A stretch of 64,000 nt of DNA. It comes from Buddleja alternifolia (lineage: Eukaryota > Streptophyta > Magnoliopsida > Lamiales > Scrophulariaceae). The notes beneath the pieces were generated by a model. It worked only from the letters and a program-made list of their open reading frames with translations, made no database searches and was not told the origin of the DNA. Location: NCBI GenBank assembly GCA_019426215.1, contig CM033392.1:35508814-35572813 (forward strand). Reading direction: 5' to 3'. Below, one piece after another: positions 22,422 through 33,708 of the stretch (the first letter of the stretch is position 1; the number at the start of each line of letters is the position of its first letter). The position numbers and the translations under genes are program-made.

Positions 22422-23801
22422 ATGACCCGCTCTTCTAACGAGCCTCTATACAATTTTGAGCCGGAGATAGAGCGTGTTCTTCGATCTAGTAGACGCGCTC
22501 GAGAAATGGCCGACAATCTAAATCCAAATGGGAATTTTCCCGACATAAATCTCCCGGAAAACAGGGAATGGTTGCAAAATCTATTCCAAGCTATGCAACC
22601 GGCACCTCCTCAAAGACTTCCATCGGTCCGAGAAAGTCTACCTCCAAGGGTCCACACTATACCGGGGCCCGTAGTCTTTCCAAATTTCTTTGCACCAAAT
22701 TATCACATTCCGTCACACATCTTTAGCATGGTGCAAAGCGAACCCTTCTATGGAGAGCCCCATGAATCACCTCATGAGCATTTGGAGACTTTAGACGATA
22801 CTCTCATGACTACCCAATTTCATCCACGGGATCTCGATGCAATTCGGCTAAGAGTCTTCCACTTCTCATTAAAGGAAAGGGCGACCATGTGGTACAAATC
22901 TCTACCACCCCAATCCATCACAACATGGGGACAATTGGTCGATGCCTTTTTGAGCAAATTCTTTCCACCCTCCAAAATCAATGAGCTAAGGAGCAACATT
23001 AAGGAGTTTAAGCAGGGGAATCATGAGTCCTTAGCCGAGGCATGGGCTAGATATAAAAACATGCTCCGAAAATGTCCGGATCACAACCTAAGATTGAGCG
23101 AGCAAGTATTACGATTCCATGATGGAGTCCGTTCGCGCATCCGAAATAGGCTCAATGCCGGCGCCGGTGGTGATCTCCTTGGGCTCGATTGCCAAAGTGT
23201 GTGGGACAAGATTGAGCAATTAGCCCGGGAAGATGAACTCTATCCCGATGATGAAGAAATCACACCCACTAAAAAGATTGCTTGTGTTCAAGAGTTGGGC
23301 GAAGAAGTTGCTTTGGAAACAATGGTTGGGAATGTAAACTATGTTGGAAATGCCAATCGACCTCAATTGAACTTCCATGTGCCCGAAAATTTTCCAAGGA
23401 GGCCCAATCCCGCACAAAATGCCCATCCCGGCGTCTATCAAGCACCAAGGCCCCCATTCAATAATAACCAAGCTCAAAGGCAAGGTAATCCTCATATACA
23501 AAGGCAAATAAGACCTCTTACAACCGAAGAGCGTCTCGATGAACAAATAAAGAAATCGGATTCAGCAATCAACGAACTCCGTACTATGATGAAGGATATA
23601 ATGATGGACATGAAGGATTTAAAGACACAAATGGGTCAAATGGCAAAGGCGATCAGTGAGAAAGCCCCGGGAACTTTACCAAGTGACACAGAAAAAAACC
23701 CGAAGGAGCAATGCCACGCCATCACCTTAAGAAGTGGCAAACAGGTAGTCAATGATGTTGTTCGTATTTCCGCGCCCGAGCGCCTCGATGAGAACGCCTA
23801 G
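22422..23801 (+). CDS. Element F Gag (Athila type)
   Basis: The 459-codon frame opens with ATG at 22422; the same frame is open slightly upstream but has no ATG. The retrotransposon Gag domain shows LRVFHFSLKERATMWYKSLP (about 22848-22908) and FLSKFFPPSKINELR (about 22950). A coiled-coil-like stretch (DEQIKKSDSAINELRTMMK, about 23540) follows near the end. There is no zinc knuckle, which is usual for Athila. The stop is a TAG at 23799-23801 followed directly by the protease in the same frame. Because AQAPE-like words repeat around it, the stop is probably a CAG changed to TAG. Gag itself looks intact. Confidence 0.88.
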   Translation: MTRSSNEPLYNFEPEIERVLRSSRRAREMADNLNPNGNFPDINLPENREWLQNLFQAMQPAPPQRLPSVRESLPPRVHTIPGPVVFPNFFAPNYHIPSHIFSMVQSEPFYGEPHESPHEHLETLDDTLMTTQFHPRDLDAIRLRVFHFSLKERATMWYKSLPPQSITTWGQLVDAFLSKFFPPSKINELRSNIKEFKQGNHESLAEAWARYKNMLRKCPDHNLRLSEQVLRFHDGVRSRIRNRLNAGAGGDLLGLDCQSVWDKIEQLAREDELYPDDEEITPTKKIACVQELGEEVALETMVGNVNYVGNANRPQLNFHVPENFPRRPNPAQNAHPGVYQAPRPPFNNNQAQRQGNPHIQRQIRPLTTEERLDEQIKKSDSAINELRTMMKDIMMDMKDLKTQMGQMAKAISEKAPGTLPSDTEKNPKEQCHAITLRSGKQVVNDVVRISAPERLDENA

Positions 23802-24695
23802 GCACCGGAATCAATCCACAGTGAACGAATGCTTCGCAATTGTGCGCCCGAGCGTCCCGATGATCACGCTCAGGCGCCCGAGACCCAGTGCCTTGGCGCC
23901 GATTGTCGCGCCCAGGCGCCACCTCCTGAACCTTCCACAGCGGGCTCTTCAACTCCAACGCATCCTCCCATCGAGGTCCGTCTGCCATTTCCTAATGCAC
24001 ATAGAAAGAAAAAAAAGGAGATGGATCCAAGTTTCCTTCGAATCTTAGCAATTCTTCGTGAGGTTAGAATTAATATTCCTTTTATAGACGCAATTTTACA
24101 AATGCCAAATTACGTGAAATTTTTCAAGGATATTTTATCCAACAAACAAAAGTGGGAGGAAAACGAAACGGTGTGCCTAACCGAGGAATGCTCCGCCGTA
24201 TTGCATAATAAATTACCAATGAAACTTGAAGACCCTGGGAGTCTCACTATTCCTTGCACGATTGGGCCATTATCCTTCGAAAAAGTTTTGTGTGACTCGG
24301 GAGCTAGCATCAACCTCCTCCCGTACTCTCTTTTCAAAAAGTTGGGCCTTGGTAACCCAAAGCCGACTTCAATGAGCCTCCAACTTGCCGATAGATCAAT
24401 CAAGAGACCACGGGGAATAATCGAAGATGTAATCGTTCAAGTTGACAAATTCTATTTCCCGGTTGACTTTGTGGTTCTTGATATGGAGAAAGATGTTGAG
24501 GTACCCCTGATCCTAGGAAGACCATTCCTAGCCACTGGTAAGGCGGTAATCGATATTGCCAATGGTAAGCTAACCTTAAATGTGGGAGATGAAAAGGTCA
24601 CCTTTGATGTTTTTAAAGTGCTTAAACACCCATGTGATCCTGACTCATGTTTACGCATCGATGTATTTGATATGTTGATTGATGAGACTTTTTAG
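23802..24695 (+). CDS. Element F aspartic protease region
   Basis: This frame is continuous with gag apart from the TAG at 23799. It starts with a GC-rich linker encoding AQAPE-like repeats (23800-23940). The protease core has the active site LCDSGASINLLPYSLF (about 24286-24335), then the flap side and VPLILGRPFLATG (about 24498-24538). It ends at a second in-frame TAG (24693-24695), again followed by GCA. The same frame then stays open to 24890. Confidence 0.85.
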   Translation, partial: APESIHSERMLRNCAPERPDDHAQAPETQCLGADCRAQAPPPEPSTAGSSTPTHPPIEVRLPFPNAHRKKKKEMDPSFLRILAILREVRINIPFIDAILQMPNYVKFFKDILSNKQKWEENETVCLTEECSAVLHNKLPMKLEDPGSLTIPCTIGPLSFEKVLCDSGASINLLPYSLFKKLGLGNPKPTSMSLQLADRSIKRPRGIIEDVIVQVDKFYFPVDFVVLDMEKDVEVPLILGRPFLATGKAVIDIANGKLTLNVGDEKVTFDVFKVLKHPCDPDSCLRIDVFDMLIDETF

Positions 24696-27021
24696 GCACA
24701 AATGGTAGACGACCCATTGGAGACATGTCTTTCCAAATCTATGGATATCGATTCAGCGAGTGAAGAACAATTGGAAACCATGTTTAGCGTAGAGAAGCCA
24801 CCTCTTTACCACGTCATTGGAGCTAAAAAAATTAGAAAGATCACTCTTGGCTCCTCCCCGCCCTTCTATCGAAGAGGCCCCTATCCTTGAGCTTAAACCA
24901 TTACCATTACATTTGAAATATGTATTTTTAAATGATAATGAGACTCTACCTTTAATTGTCTCATCTTCTTTGACAGGAGAACAGGAGGAGCGACTCATGA
25001 GAGTATTGAAGGCCAACAAAAAGGCCTTCGGGTGGAAAATTGCGGATATAAAAGGCATAAGTCCAGCGGTGTGCATGCACAAAATACTCATGGAGGAGTC
25101 CGCAAAACCTACACGCCAACCACAAAGACGGTCAAATCCACAAATACAAGAGGTGGTAAAGAAAGAGGTTATAAAACTACTCGATGCAGGTATAATCTAT
25201 CCTATCTCTGATAGTGCATGGGTAAGCCCGACTCAAGTAGTACCCAAGAAGGGCGGAATAACTGTGATAGAAAATGCGAACAATGAATTAATCCCTACTC
25301 GAATGCTTACCGGGTGGCGTGTGTGTATAGATTATCGCAAGTTAAATGATGCCACTCGTAAGGACCATTTCCCCTTCCCATTCATTGACCAAATGCTTGA
25401 AAGGTTAGCTGGACATGATTTTTATTGTTTTCTAGATGGGTATTCCGGCTATAACCAAATTGCCATAGCCCCCGAGGACCAAGAGAAAACAACTTTCACT
25501 TGTCCCTATGGCACGTTTGCTTATAGGCGGATGCCGTTTGGATTATGCAATGCCCCGGCCACATTTCAACGATGTATGATGGCGATCTTTCATGACATGG
25601 TTGAAGAATTCCTTGAGATTTTTATGGATGATTTTTCTGTTTTTGGAACCTCATTTAACACATGTCTTGATCATTTGGACCGTGTTCTAAAACGCTGTGA
25701 GGAAACAAATCTTGTTTTGAATTGGGAAAAATGTCATTTTATGGTCCGGGAAGGGATTGTGCTAGGTCACAAAATCTCCCAAAAAGGGATTGAAGTGGAC
25801 CAAGCCAAGATTGAGGTAATAGAAAAGCTTCCTCCACCTACATCGGTGAAAGCCATGAGGAGCTTTCTTGGTCATGCCGGCTTCTATAGGCGATTTATCA
25901 AAAAAATTTCCAAAATTGCAAAGCCGTTATCTAACTTGCTTGTCAAAGATGCACCATTCAATTTTGATTCCCTTTGTTTACAGGCCTTCATAACTCTTAA
26001 GGAGCTATTGATATCTGCTCCCATCATGGCACCTCCTGATTGGAGTTTGCCCTTCGAATTGATGTGTGATGCTAGTGATACCGCGGTGGGTGCGGTCCTT
26101 GGCCAAAGGAAGGATAAGGTATTTCGAACCATCTACTATGCTAGTAAGACTTTAAATGATGCACAAATGAATTATGCAACCACGGAAAAAGAATTACTAG
26201 CCATAGTATTTGCATTTGACAAGTTCCATGCTTATCTCATTTTGAATAAAGTAATTGTGTACACTGATCACTCCGCATTAAAATACTTGCTTGCCAAAAA
26301 GGATACCAAACCTAGACTCATTAGGTGGATTTTACTTCTTCAAGAATTTGACATAGAAATTAAGGATAAGAAAGGAGTAGAAAATGTTGTTGCCGACCAC
26401 TTGTCTAGGATAAAGATTCCTAAGCCTGAGTACGTGTTTGATAAACCTATTTGTGAGGAGTTTCCCGATGAGCAATTGTATGCTATACTTCATAATGATG
26501 CTCCTTGGTATGCCAATTATGCAAATTATCTTGTCACGGGAGTTCTTCCTCCGGATATCACTTATCATCAAAAGAAGAATTTCTTATTTGATGTGAAGCG
26601 ATATTTGTGGGACGAACCATATCTATTTAAGATTTGTGCAGATGGCCTCATTCGACGATGTATCCCCGAGGAGGAAATAGCATCAATTCTCGGCCATTGT
26701 CATGATATGTCGGTAGGTGGTCACTTTGGACCCTCTAAAACAGTGGCTAAAGTGCTTCAATCAGGTTTCTTTTGGCCTACTCTTTCTAAAGATGCATTCT
26801 TGTATGTTCAATCTTGTGATAGGTGTCAACGAACAGGTAACATCTCTAAAAGACACGAAATGCCATTGAATAACATGCTTGAATGTGAACTATTTGATGT
26901 ATGGGGTATTGATTTTATGGGACCCTTCCCTAGTTCTTGTTCCAATAAGTATATTCTTGTTGCGGTCTTTGATACTCGAGTGATTAAATCCTTAGGAGTG
27001 TCTCTACACTTAATGCCCTAA
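24696..27021 (+). pseudogene. Element F reverse transcriptase, RNase H and truncated integrase
   Basis: The frame changes near 24815, then stays open to 27021. RT blocks are [18 protein letters not shown] (about 25318), [17 protein letters not shown] (about 25529) and the catalytic FMDDFSVFG (about 25620). RNase H shows [15 protein letters not shown] (about 26063), [14 protein letters not shown] (about 26173) and [11 protein letters not shown] (about 26258). The integrase zinc domain ([13 protein letters not shown] then CDRCQ, 26690-26830) and the first catalytic Asp ([10 protein letters not shown], about 26899) are present. The protein then runs into unrelated 3' sequence at about 26970-26985, losing the second Asp and the Glu. 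The element could not integrate by itself. Confidence 0.88.
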
Positions 27022-27676
27022 AACTATCTAGTTTGGGAGTCATTGGTCTAAAACTTGTTACATGGGTGTCATAGAAAGCCTAATGGAATAAAACATTGCA
27101 CATGATCTAGCCTTAATGAAGTTTAATGGAAATTCCATATGAATGAATGTTGAATATTTGAGATAATGAAATTTAAATGGCTATGAGATTTTCTATAATT
27201 CTTGTGCCTTGTGTTTGATCAAAAGTTGATAGATATGGGATTAATGTCCAAAATTTGGTAAGGATGCCTCTCGACTATAATACCCTAGATTTATTTTTCA
27301 CTATACCCTAGGGAGTCATTTCAAGTATTGGTGTCACATGAGCAAAAGTAGTTGATATGTATATATATATTTGTAAACTTTAAAAGGTTGCTTTTATGCC
27401 ATTCATTCTTGTTGATCATATTGAGATGTGTTGATTCGGTTGGGATTGAAAATTTGCTAGATTTTGTGGGTATATCTTATGCAAACCCTCACGAGACTAT
27501 AACTCGTCCTTTGAGGTAACTCAAAGGTTTAAAGGCTTGTTGCACCCGCTAAGTGCAATCGTTTACTCCACGAAAGTGAGTTAGTTAGTTGTTTTGTTTT
27601 CTCCCATTGAATGATGTTGGTCTTGCCTTATAGCTCTTATTGCTCGAGGTCGAGCAATTGATAAGTTTGGGGGTGT
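27022..27676 (+). other. Element F 3' untranslated region and polypurine tract
   Basis: No ORF of interest. The stretch ends with AGTTTGGGGGTGT (about 27664-27676), the polypurine tract that primes plus-strand synthesis next to the 3' LTR. An envelope-like ORF, often found here in Athila elements, is absent. Confidence 0.8.
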
Positions 27677-29613
27677 TGATAAGAGGTGTTTTTACGTGTT
27701 TTTAAGACCGTAATTCTTATGATTTGGATTCACTTATTGCTTAAATCATGTCACATTTGCATTTAATAGGTGTGTTAAGTGAATACAGGTAATAAATGAG
27801 AATACATGAAGAAAAGGGAAGAAAAACGATGTACAAAACAAGTTCAAGCATGTTTTTCAACACCGAGGCGGTTTATACATCTCCTACCACATTCGAGCGA
27901 TAATTCCGTACATTTCGAGACCGACTTAGACAAAGTTTCCTTCTACAAAGTTTTAGATGTATGTCTTAGCTTCAAATGGGAACTTGAAACATCCAAATCG
28001 GAGGTCTATAGAGATAATTGTGAAGGAAATACGATTGCTGCGCCGAACAGAGAAGTACATGTGCCAGGATACGCCCTAGCGCCCTCCTAGTCATGTCTAG
28101 GCATGGATAGTCCGAATGTTACTCCTTTTTCAGCCTAAATTCCAGCCTTATATGATGGGTAAGAATCACGTTTGGCCATAATTCAGCACATGTGTTGAGG
28201 GGTTGTCATAAGTGTGTTTCTTGGTAGATTTACTTTATGGGCGCCAAATCAGAAACAACCTCCATGTTGAAACGTAATTTAGGTATACTTAGAGACCGAA
28301 TTAGACAAAATGTCCTTCTGCAAAGTTGTAGATCTATGTGTTATCTGAAGATAGGGACTTGAATCATCCAATTTGGAGATCTGTGGAGAAGTTTATGAGG
28401 AAAATACTAAGACTGCGCTGGAAAGCAAGAAAATGGCAGCATGCATGTGTTTTGTTGAAGTTTTCACATGGTTATGCTTGGTGGAATTCTTAATGGCCGA
28501 AAGTTCAGCATTTTTTAGCTGGTTGGAATCTTAAAAGCCAAACTTTAAGCATCACCTTAGGTGGAATTCTCATTGGGGAACTTTAATGGGAATTTTTAAT
28601 GCATACTTTAGTGGAATTTTGGCTATAAAAGGAGGGGGAACCCATACTCTTCATCATTCACTATCAATTTCAGATTCTTAGAGGAGAGGGGGGCAGCCCC
28701 TAATCTGATTTCTCCACCATTCATCACCATTCTTCATCACTTTTGGAGGGGAAAACTAGAGGAAGGAAAAGAGCTTGGGGATTGAAGGCTCAACTTCAAG
28801 ATCCATCATTATTCACTTTTGAGGGAGTTTTTATAGCTTTTCATTTCAATTATGTCTATGAACATGTGTATTAATTCATTTATGTTTTTCATATTATCCA
28901 TTATGAACTAAATTCATAAGACTAGGGCCATGTAAGGCCAAATTGTGATATATGCTTATAATAGATGATTGTTGAGGTTGTTCTTATATTGTTATGTGAT
29001 GTGAATTTGTGTTTTTGCCTATCTTGCATATACTTGATCACTATATGTTAGAATCTTATGCCTAGGTTAATATTTCGGGAGAAAATTGACTTAGGGTGCA
29101 AGAAATTCACATCATGACCCGTAACTAATGAGGAATTGCCCTAGACATAGGTAAAGATTCCCGGGTGAAGTTGTTCGATTCAAATCGAGTGAACTCTAGT
29201 ACGTTAATGCATGTTTAGTGGTTAGATTTCTGGATAGAAATATTTGGGAAATCACGATCTAAGCATAGGAGTTTATACGCGAGACATCGGTTATTCTCTA
29301 CCCTCGGAGTTCTCACCATAACAATATAAGCGTAATCCTTCAACTAGAATCTTTATAAGTATAATTGATCAATTTGAACCTAGCATGTGCTTTAGTCTCC
29401 CTTTATACTTTGTGTAAAATCAATTGTGTAATCTTGTTCTTATTGTATGCATTTTACCTATAATTTACTTTAATTATATTTGTTCTTTTTTTCGTTAAAA
29501 TCATAAACTAAAATTCAAGTCTCCGTGGTTCGACAATCCGGACTTTTAGTCCACTTATTACTACACACGACTAGTGCACTTGCTATCATAGCACGTTGGC
29601 TTTTAGCGTGTCA
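27677..29613 (+). repeat. Element F 3' LTR
   Basis: 1937 bp, the same length as the 5' copy. The differences I found are all single-base changes, among them 20637/27981, several in the 20988-21000 block and one near 21670/29020. The perfect target duplication cccgt follows at 29614-29618. Confidence 0.93.
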
Positions 29614-29618
29614 CCCGT

Positions 29619-30845
29619 CTTGAAGCGATTCGGATGTTCCTAGCATTTTCCGCATTCAATAAGTTAACAGTGTACCAAATGGACGTGAAGAGTCCTTTCT
29701 TGAATGGTAAACTTCAAGAAGAAGTATATGTGGAGCAACCACCAGGATTCATCAACAACCATGGGAAAAGTATGGTCTACAAATTGGATAAGGCACTTTA
29801 CGGCCTTAAACAAGCACCAAGAGCATGGTATGACACTCTCTCTATCTTCCTTATAGGTAAAGGCTTTTCAAAAGGCAGCGTTGATACAGCGTTATTTAAA
29901 ATTACCCATAATGAAGATATTCTCTTAGTCCAAATTTATTGATGAAATTATATTTGGATCTACTAATAAGCGATTGTGTGAGAAGTTTTCGAAAATGATG
30001 CAAGATCAATTTGAAATGAGCATGATGGGTGAGTTAACTTTCTGCCTAGGACTACAAGTTAAACAACTCTCTAATGGCATATTTATTAACTAAGCTAAAT
30101 ATACAAGAGATATGATTAGGAAATTTGGTATGGAAAATGCGTCATCTTCAAAAATTCCAATGAGTCAAACTCTTAAGTTAGATAAAGATGAAAGTGGGAA
30201 GAAAATTATATCACTAACTATAGAGGTATCATCGGATCACTTCTTTATCTTACTGCTAGTAGACCTGACATTATGTTTTCGGTACGCATGTGTGCACACT
30301 TTCAAGCTGATCCAAAAGAATCACACTTAAATGCTGCCAAGAAGATCCTTAAATACCTAAAAGGCACACAAAATGTGGGCTTATGGTATCCAAGGGACTC
30401 TCCTTTTGAACTAATTGGTTATTCAGACGCAGATTTTGCAGGATGCAAAATAGATAGAAAGAGTACTAATGGTACATGTCAATTTCTAGGCGATAGATTG
30501 ATTTCGTGGCATAGTAAGAAACAACAATCCATAGCGACTTCTACCGTTGAGGCAAAGTATGTAGCCTCTGGAAGATGTTGTGCACATATCCTTTGGATGA
30601 GGCAACAACTTAGAAATTACGGAACAATCTTAGGTCCTACCCCAATGCATTGTGATAACCAAAGCGCTTTAACTATGACCCAAAACCCAGTCCTTCATTC
30701 TAGAACTAAACACATTGACATTCGCTACCATTTCTTGCGTGACCTATTCAAAAGAAAGATATCTCCATGCATTTCATTGGTACTGACAAACAATTGGCAG
30801 ATATCTTCACCAAAGCACTCAACGAACAACGTTTTCTCACTTTGA
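29619..30845 (+). pseudogene. Element B reverse transcriptase C-terminal part and RNase H
   Basis: RT resumes at LEAIRMFLAF, with VYQMDVKSPFLNG (about 29671) and KALYGLKQAPRAWYD (about 29787). At the catalytic block the expected YVDD codons are frameshifted by a lost base and the second Asp is changed (about 29938-29950), so polymerase activity is gone. RNase H shows SDADFAGCK (about 30424), STVEAKYVA (about 30540) and HCDNQSALTM (about 30649). Additional frameshifts lie near 30210 and 30748. Confidence 0.87.
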
Positions 30846-31728
30846 GAAGTGAATTGGGTATGATTGATTTAACGCTAAATCATAAAGCATCATATCTTTT
30901 ATAGGCATATAATTTAGGGGGAATCCATTTCAAATTTATGTCTAAAGCTTCTTTCAAAATTGAAATGAGTTATCAATTTTAGAGGGAACTTTAAAATTGC
31001 TATATCAATCAAGAAGCGTCTATGATCAAAAGCAATTTTCAAAATTCTGAGCATTGATCATTAGAGTTTATTTGTTATGCATGACAAAATCAATCTCTAA
31101 CAAAATTAAATGAAATGTCTTTTAAGAGCCCAAAGCGATTGAATTTTATTAAAAGACTTTAGCGTTAAGAATATTCCCACTTAAACGCTAAGTAACTTTT
31201 TCTTAAACTCATGCATTGTTTTCGTCGCTAAAAGGTAGCGTGTGGATAAGGCCGAAAGATAAGGTTTGACAACTGCCCACGAACTCCTATCAAATCAAAC
31301 TGACGGTTAATTATTCCTATGAAAATAGGTGGTTCAGTACAAGCATGGGTCTGGATACGTGTCAGTATATCATTAGGCGCGTGCAACTAACGCTGAACAT
31401 TTTCAAAATTTCAAACATTTTTTAAAAGTAACTGCGGATTCCAAAGTTTTATATTTCACAGCAGTTAACCTATTTTACCGCACCTTTTTAGATCCGTTTT
31501 TATGACTAAACGGCTCAGATTTAATTTTTGTTATTTCTGAAATTAATTTCTTGATACGTGGCATTCATCTAAACTATTGAGAAGTTATTCTTTTGCCTCT
31601 ATTTAAACCCTCCATCTTTTTATAGAAAAGCTTTATCACTTTCAAACTCTCATTGCTGTAAAAACACTCTCTCTCTCTCAAGGCAAAAAGATTTTTTTTA
31701 AACTCTCAAAAGCTTTAACCTTTTATCA
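30846..31728 (+). other. Element B spacer between pol and envelope-like ORF
   Basis: AT-rich, no ORF. Purine-rich patches (aatttagggggaatcc at about 30909 and tttagagggaac at about 30978) resemble extra polypurine tracts, which Sireviruses are known to carry after pol. (CT)n lies at about 31668-31679. A subgenomic promoter or splice acceptor for the next ORF could be here, but I see no decisive signal. Confidence 0.5.
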
Positions 31729-32238
31729 ATGGTGCCACCAAAATCTTTGAAAACTACCACCGAAAAATCTGCTCAAACTGAGAAACCAGTGGCAGTCAAT
31801 GCCGGATTCCTGGTAAACTGGGAATATCTCTTCGAAAACCAAAACTTTCCTTTAAGGACCATTCTTCATTTCATCCAAGAATCAGGTCTAAGACACATGT
31901 TGACTTCCCATTCCAATCTTCACGATGAAGAAACCCTGTTCTTCTTTCAACATGCTGTGATTTCAGATGATGGAAATTCTATTTCTTGCGTCTTTCCTTT
32001 TGCCAAAGAAACCTGCGTTCTCACTCCTCAACTTTTATCTTCCCTACTGCAACTGCCCAATGATGGTGGAGAAGTTGAAGAATTAACTCTTGGAGACGCC
32101 ACCAAAATCTGGGAACTGGTAAAAAAGGATGACGTGGAAGCTGCTTATGAAGCAAATTTCAAGAAGAATAACATGAAAGGAGAATATATCATTCTGGCTG
32201 ATATCTTCTCCAAAATGATCGAGTGCAAGAAAGGCAGC
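31729..32238 (+). pseudogene. Element B envelope-like ORF, N-terminal piece
   Basis: An ATG at 31729 opens 170 codons. The protein is not similar to anything I can name; its position after pol in a Sirevirus-like element makes it the so-called envelope-like ORF. No signal peptide or membrane helix is obvious near its start. It contains FPLRTILHFIQESGLRHML (about 31849-31905). It is cut at 32238 by a solo LTR, and the same frame continues at 33714. Confidence 0.6.
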
Positions 32239-33708
32239 TGACACGCGAAATCCTAGCAAGTATACTAGGTCGTGCAAAGTAATAAAGTGGACTATTTAGC
32301 CCGAGGTGTATCGTCTCCACAGGGACAATTGGATTCAATGCTCGTAATTGCTATATTACCTATTTCTAAGCTAAATCAATTTATAAGATGATAGGTGTTT
32401 ATACTATGAAAATAACTAAAGATAACTAAAATGATTATCAAGGTAATAACTCAAATGGAAAGAGGTGATTGGGTTATGATCCTACTATGTTCTATTCTAT
32501 GTTCATGAACTCTCAATTATCCGGATTTTTAGAACGCTCTTGTTATGGCGAAACCCCCTAATGTATTTATTATCCAATCTCTTGAAATAACAAGCCTATA
32601 CTAGTTAACAACTTCCTATATCTCTATAGTGAAGATTGAATTAACTAACATGCATTTAGGTTCAAAGGAATTCCTTGTTTACGAAGATCCTACATTCAAT
32701 CGGGTCATCTTATCACAAAAAGCCACACAACGCAATCGATTCTATCTCTAGTCAATTGTTACGTTATGATGTTTGATTTTTCGACTCCCTTTATCTATCT
32801 CCTCTCGGTCTCAAGACAAAGCATTATATCAAACACATGGTGATCATTCATGTGAAAGCATTAAGCATAAAATCAAACATGTAACAAGAATGTAATAAAT
32901 CCGGAAATTAATCATTCATTAAACACAAAATATCACAAAGTATTCACATAACCCAACCACAAAGATGCTTAGCTCATACTTACAATAACAAATGATTCAA
33001 CAATTCTATAAGACATAGTTGATAAACTAATCAAAGAGAAAGAGTTGAATTACTCCCTATTACAAGGTGTGAATCCAAGCTTTTGATGATGAAAATGGCT
33101 CCTCAAGCTTCCTTGGGTCTTCCTATGGCTTCCCCTAGGTGTTTTAGAACAAGTGTAAGTGTTTTCCAAAAGAAAAGTGTGTTATAAAGGAGGAAAACGG
33201 CGGACTTAATTTTAGGGCTTCGGGAGAATTGGACCGCGGCACACATTCTTAACTGACCGCGGTCCGGATGGCAAGTAGTGCCGTGGCACAGCGCCGCGGT
33301 CTAATTGGCAAGTATTGCCGCGGTTTGAGCCGAGGTCTAAATAGGGAGCCGAAGGGTCATTCATCAAAGGGCCGCGGCATTGTACAACGGTTTCTGGGCG
33401 CCGAAGGCCGCGGTTCCGTGCCGCGGTCCTATCCGGATTTCTGAGCTTGGCATTGCACCACAACCACGGTCTTGCACCGGGTCTAGTGCCGCGGTCCCGT
33501 GCCGCGGTCCAGAGTGGCAGTTTCATATTTTTCTTTGCTTTTCCATCTCTTGTTCGGCCTTCTTACTCGATAATCGATCTATTTGACTTAAATCCCTACA
33601 CACATGAAATTGAAACAAATCAAAGCACTATGCGGAATATTCATTACTAAATTATGACGAAAACACCTAAATCAAAGGGGTAAAAACTCGTAAAATGTGA
33701 ACTTATCA
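32239..33708 (-). mobile_element. Solo Athila-type LTR, antisense, with a CCGCGG-rich cluster
   Basis: Read on the minus strand it starts TGATAAG and ends GCGTGTCA, the same ends as the F LTR, and its last 90 bp follow the F LTR plan. Flanks are gcagc (32234-32238) and acagc (33709-33713), a 5-bp duplication with one mismatch. It is 1470 bp with no internal region, so it is a solo LTR. Between 33225 and 33510 about ten CCGCGG or near-CCGCGG words occur in a much more GC-rich setting than the rest. ORFs there are products of this composition. Confidence 0.87.

Larger units (their letters stand above)
20325..29613 (+). mobile_element. Ty3/gypsy Athila-type element F (young, internally deleted)
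   Basis: Two LTRs of 1937 bp (20325-22261 and 27677-29613) differ at about 15 positions by my count. A perfect 5-bp duplication, cccgt, flanks the element (20320-20324 and 29614-29618). The primer site matches plant tRNA-Asp. It encodes Gag, protease, RT, RNase H and the start of integrase; the rest of integrase and any envelope-like ORF are missing. It sits inside the RT gene of B and is the most recent large insertion in the window. Confidence 0.93.

Noticed and set aside
33225..33510. Possible CRISPR-like array
   Set aside because: Repeats are short, irregularly spaced and imperfect, in a plant LTR; no spacers of even length.
33212..33650. Overlapping frames on both strands rich in Arg, Gly and Pro
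   Set aside because: They come from the CCGCGG-rich cluster in a solo LTR, where stops are rare in all frames.
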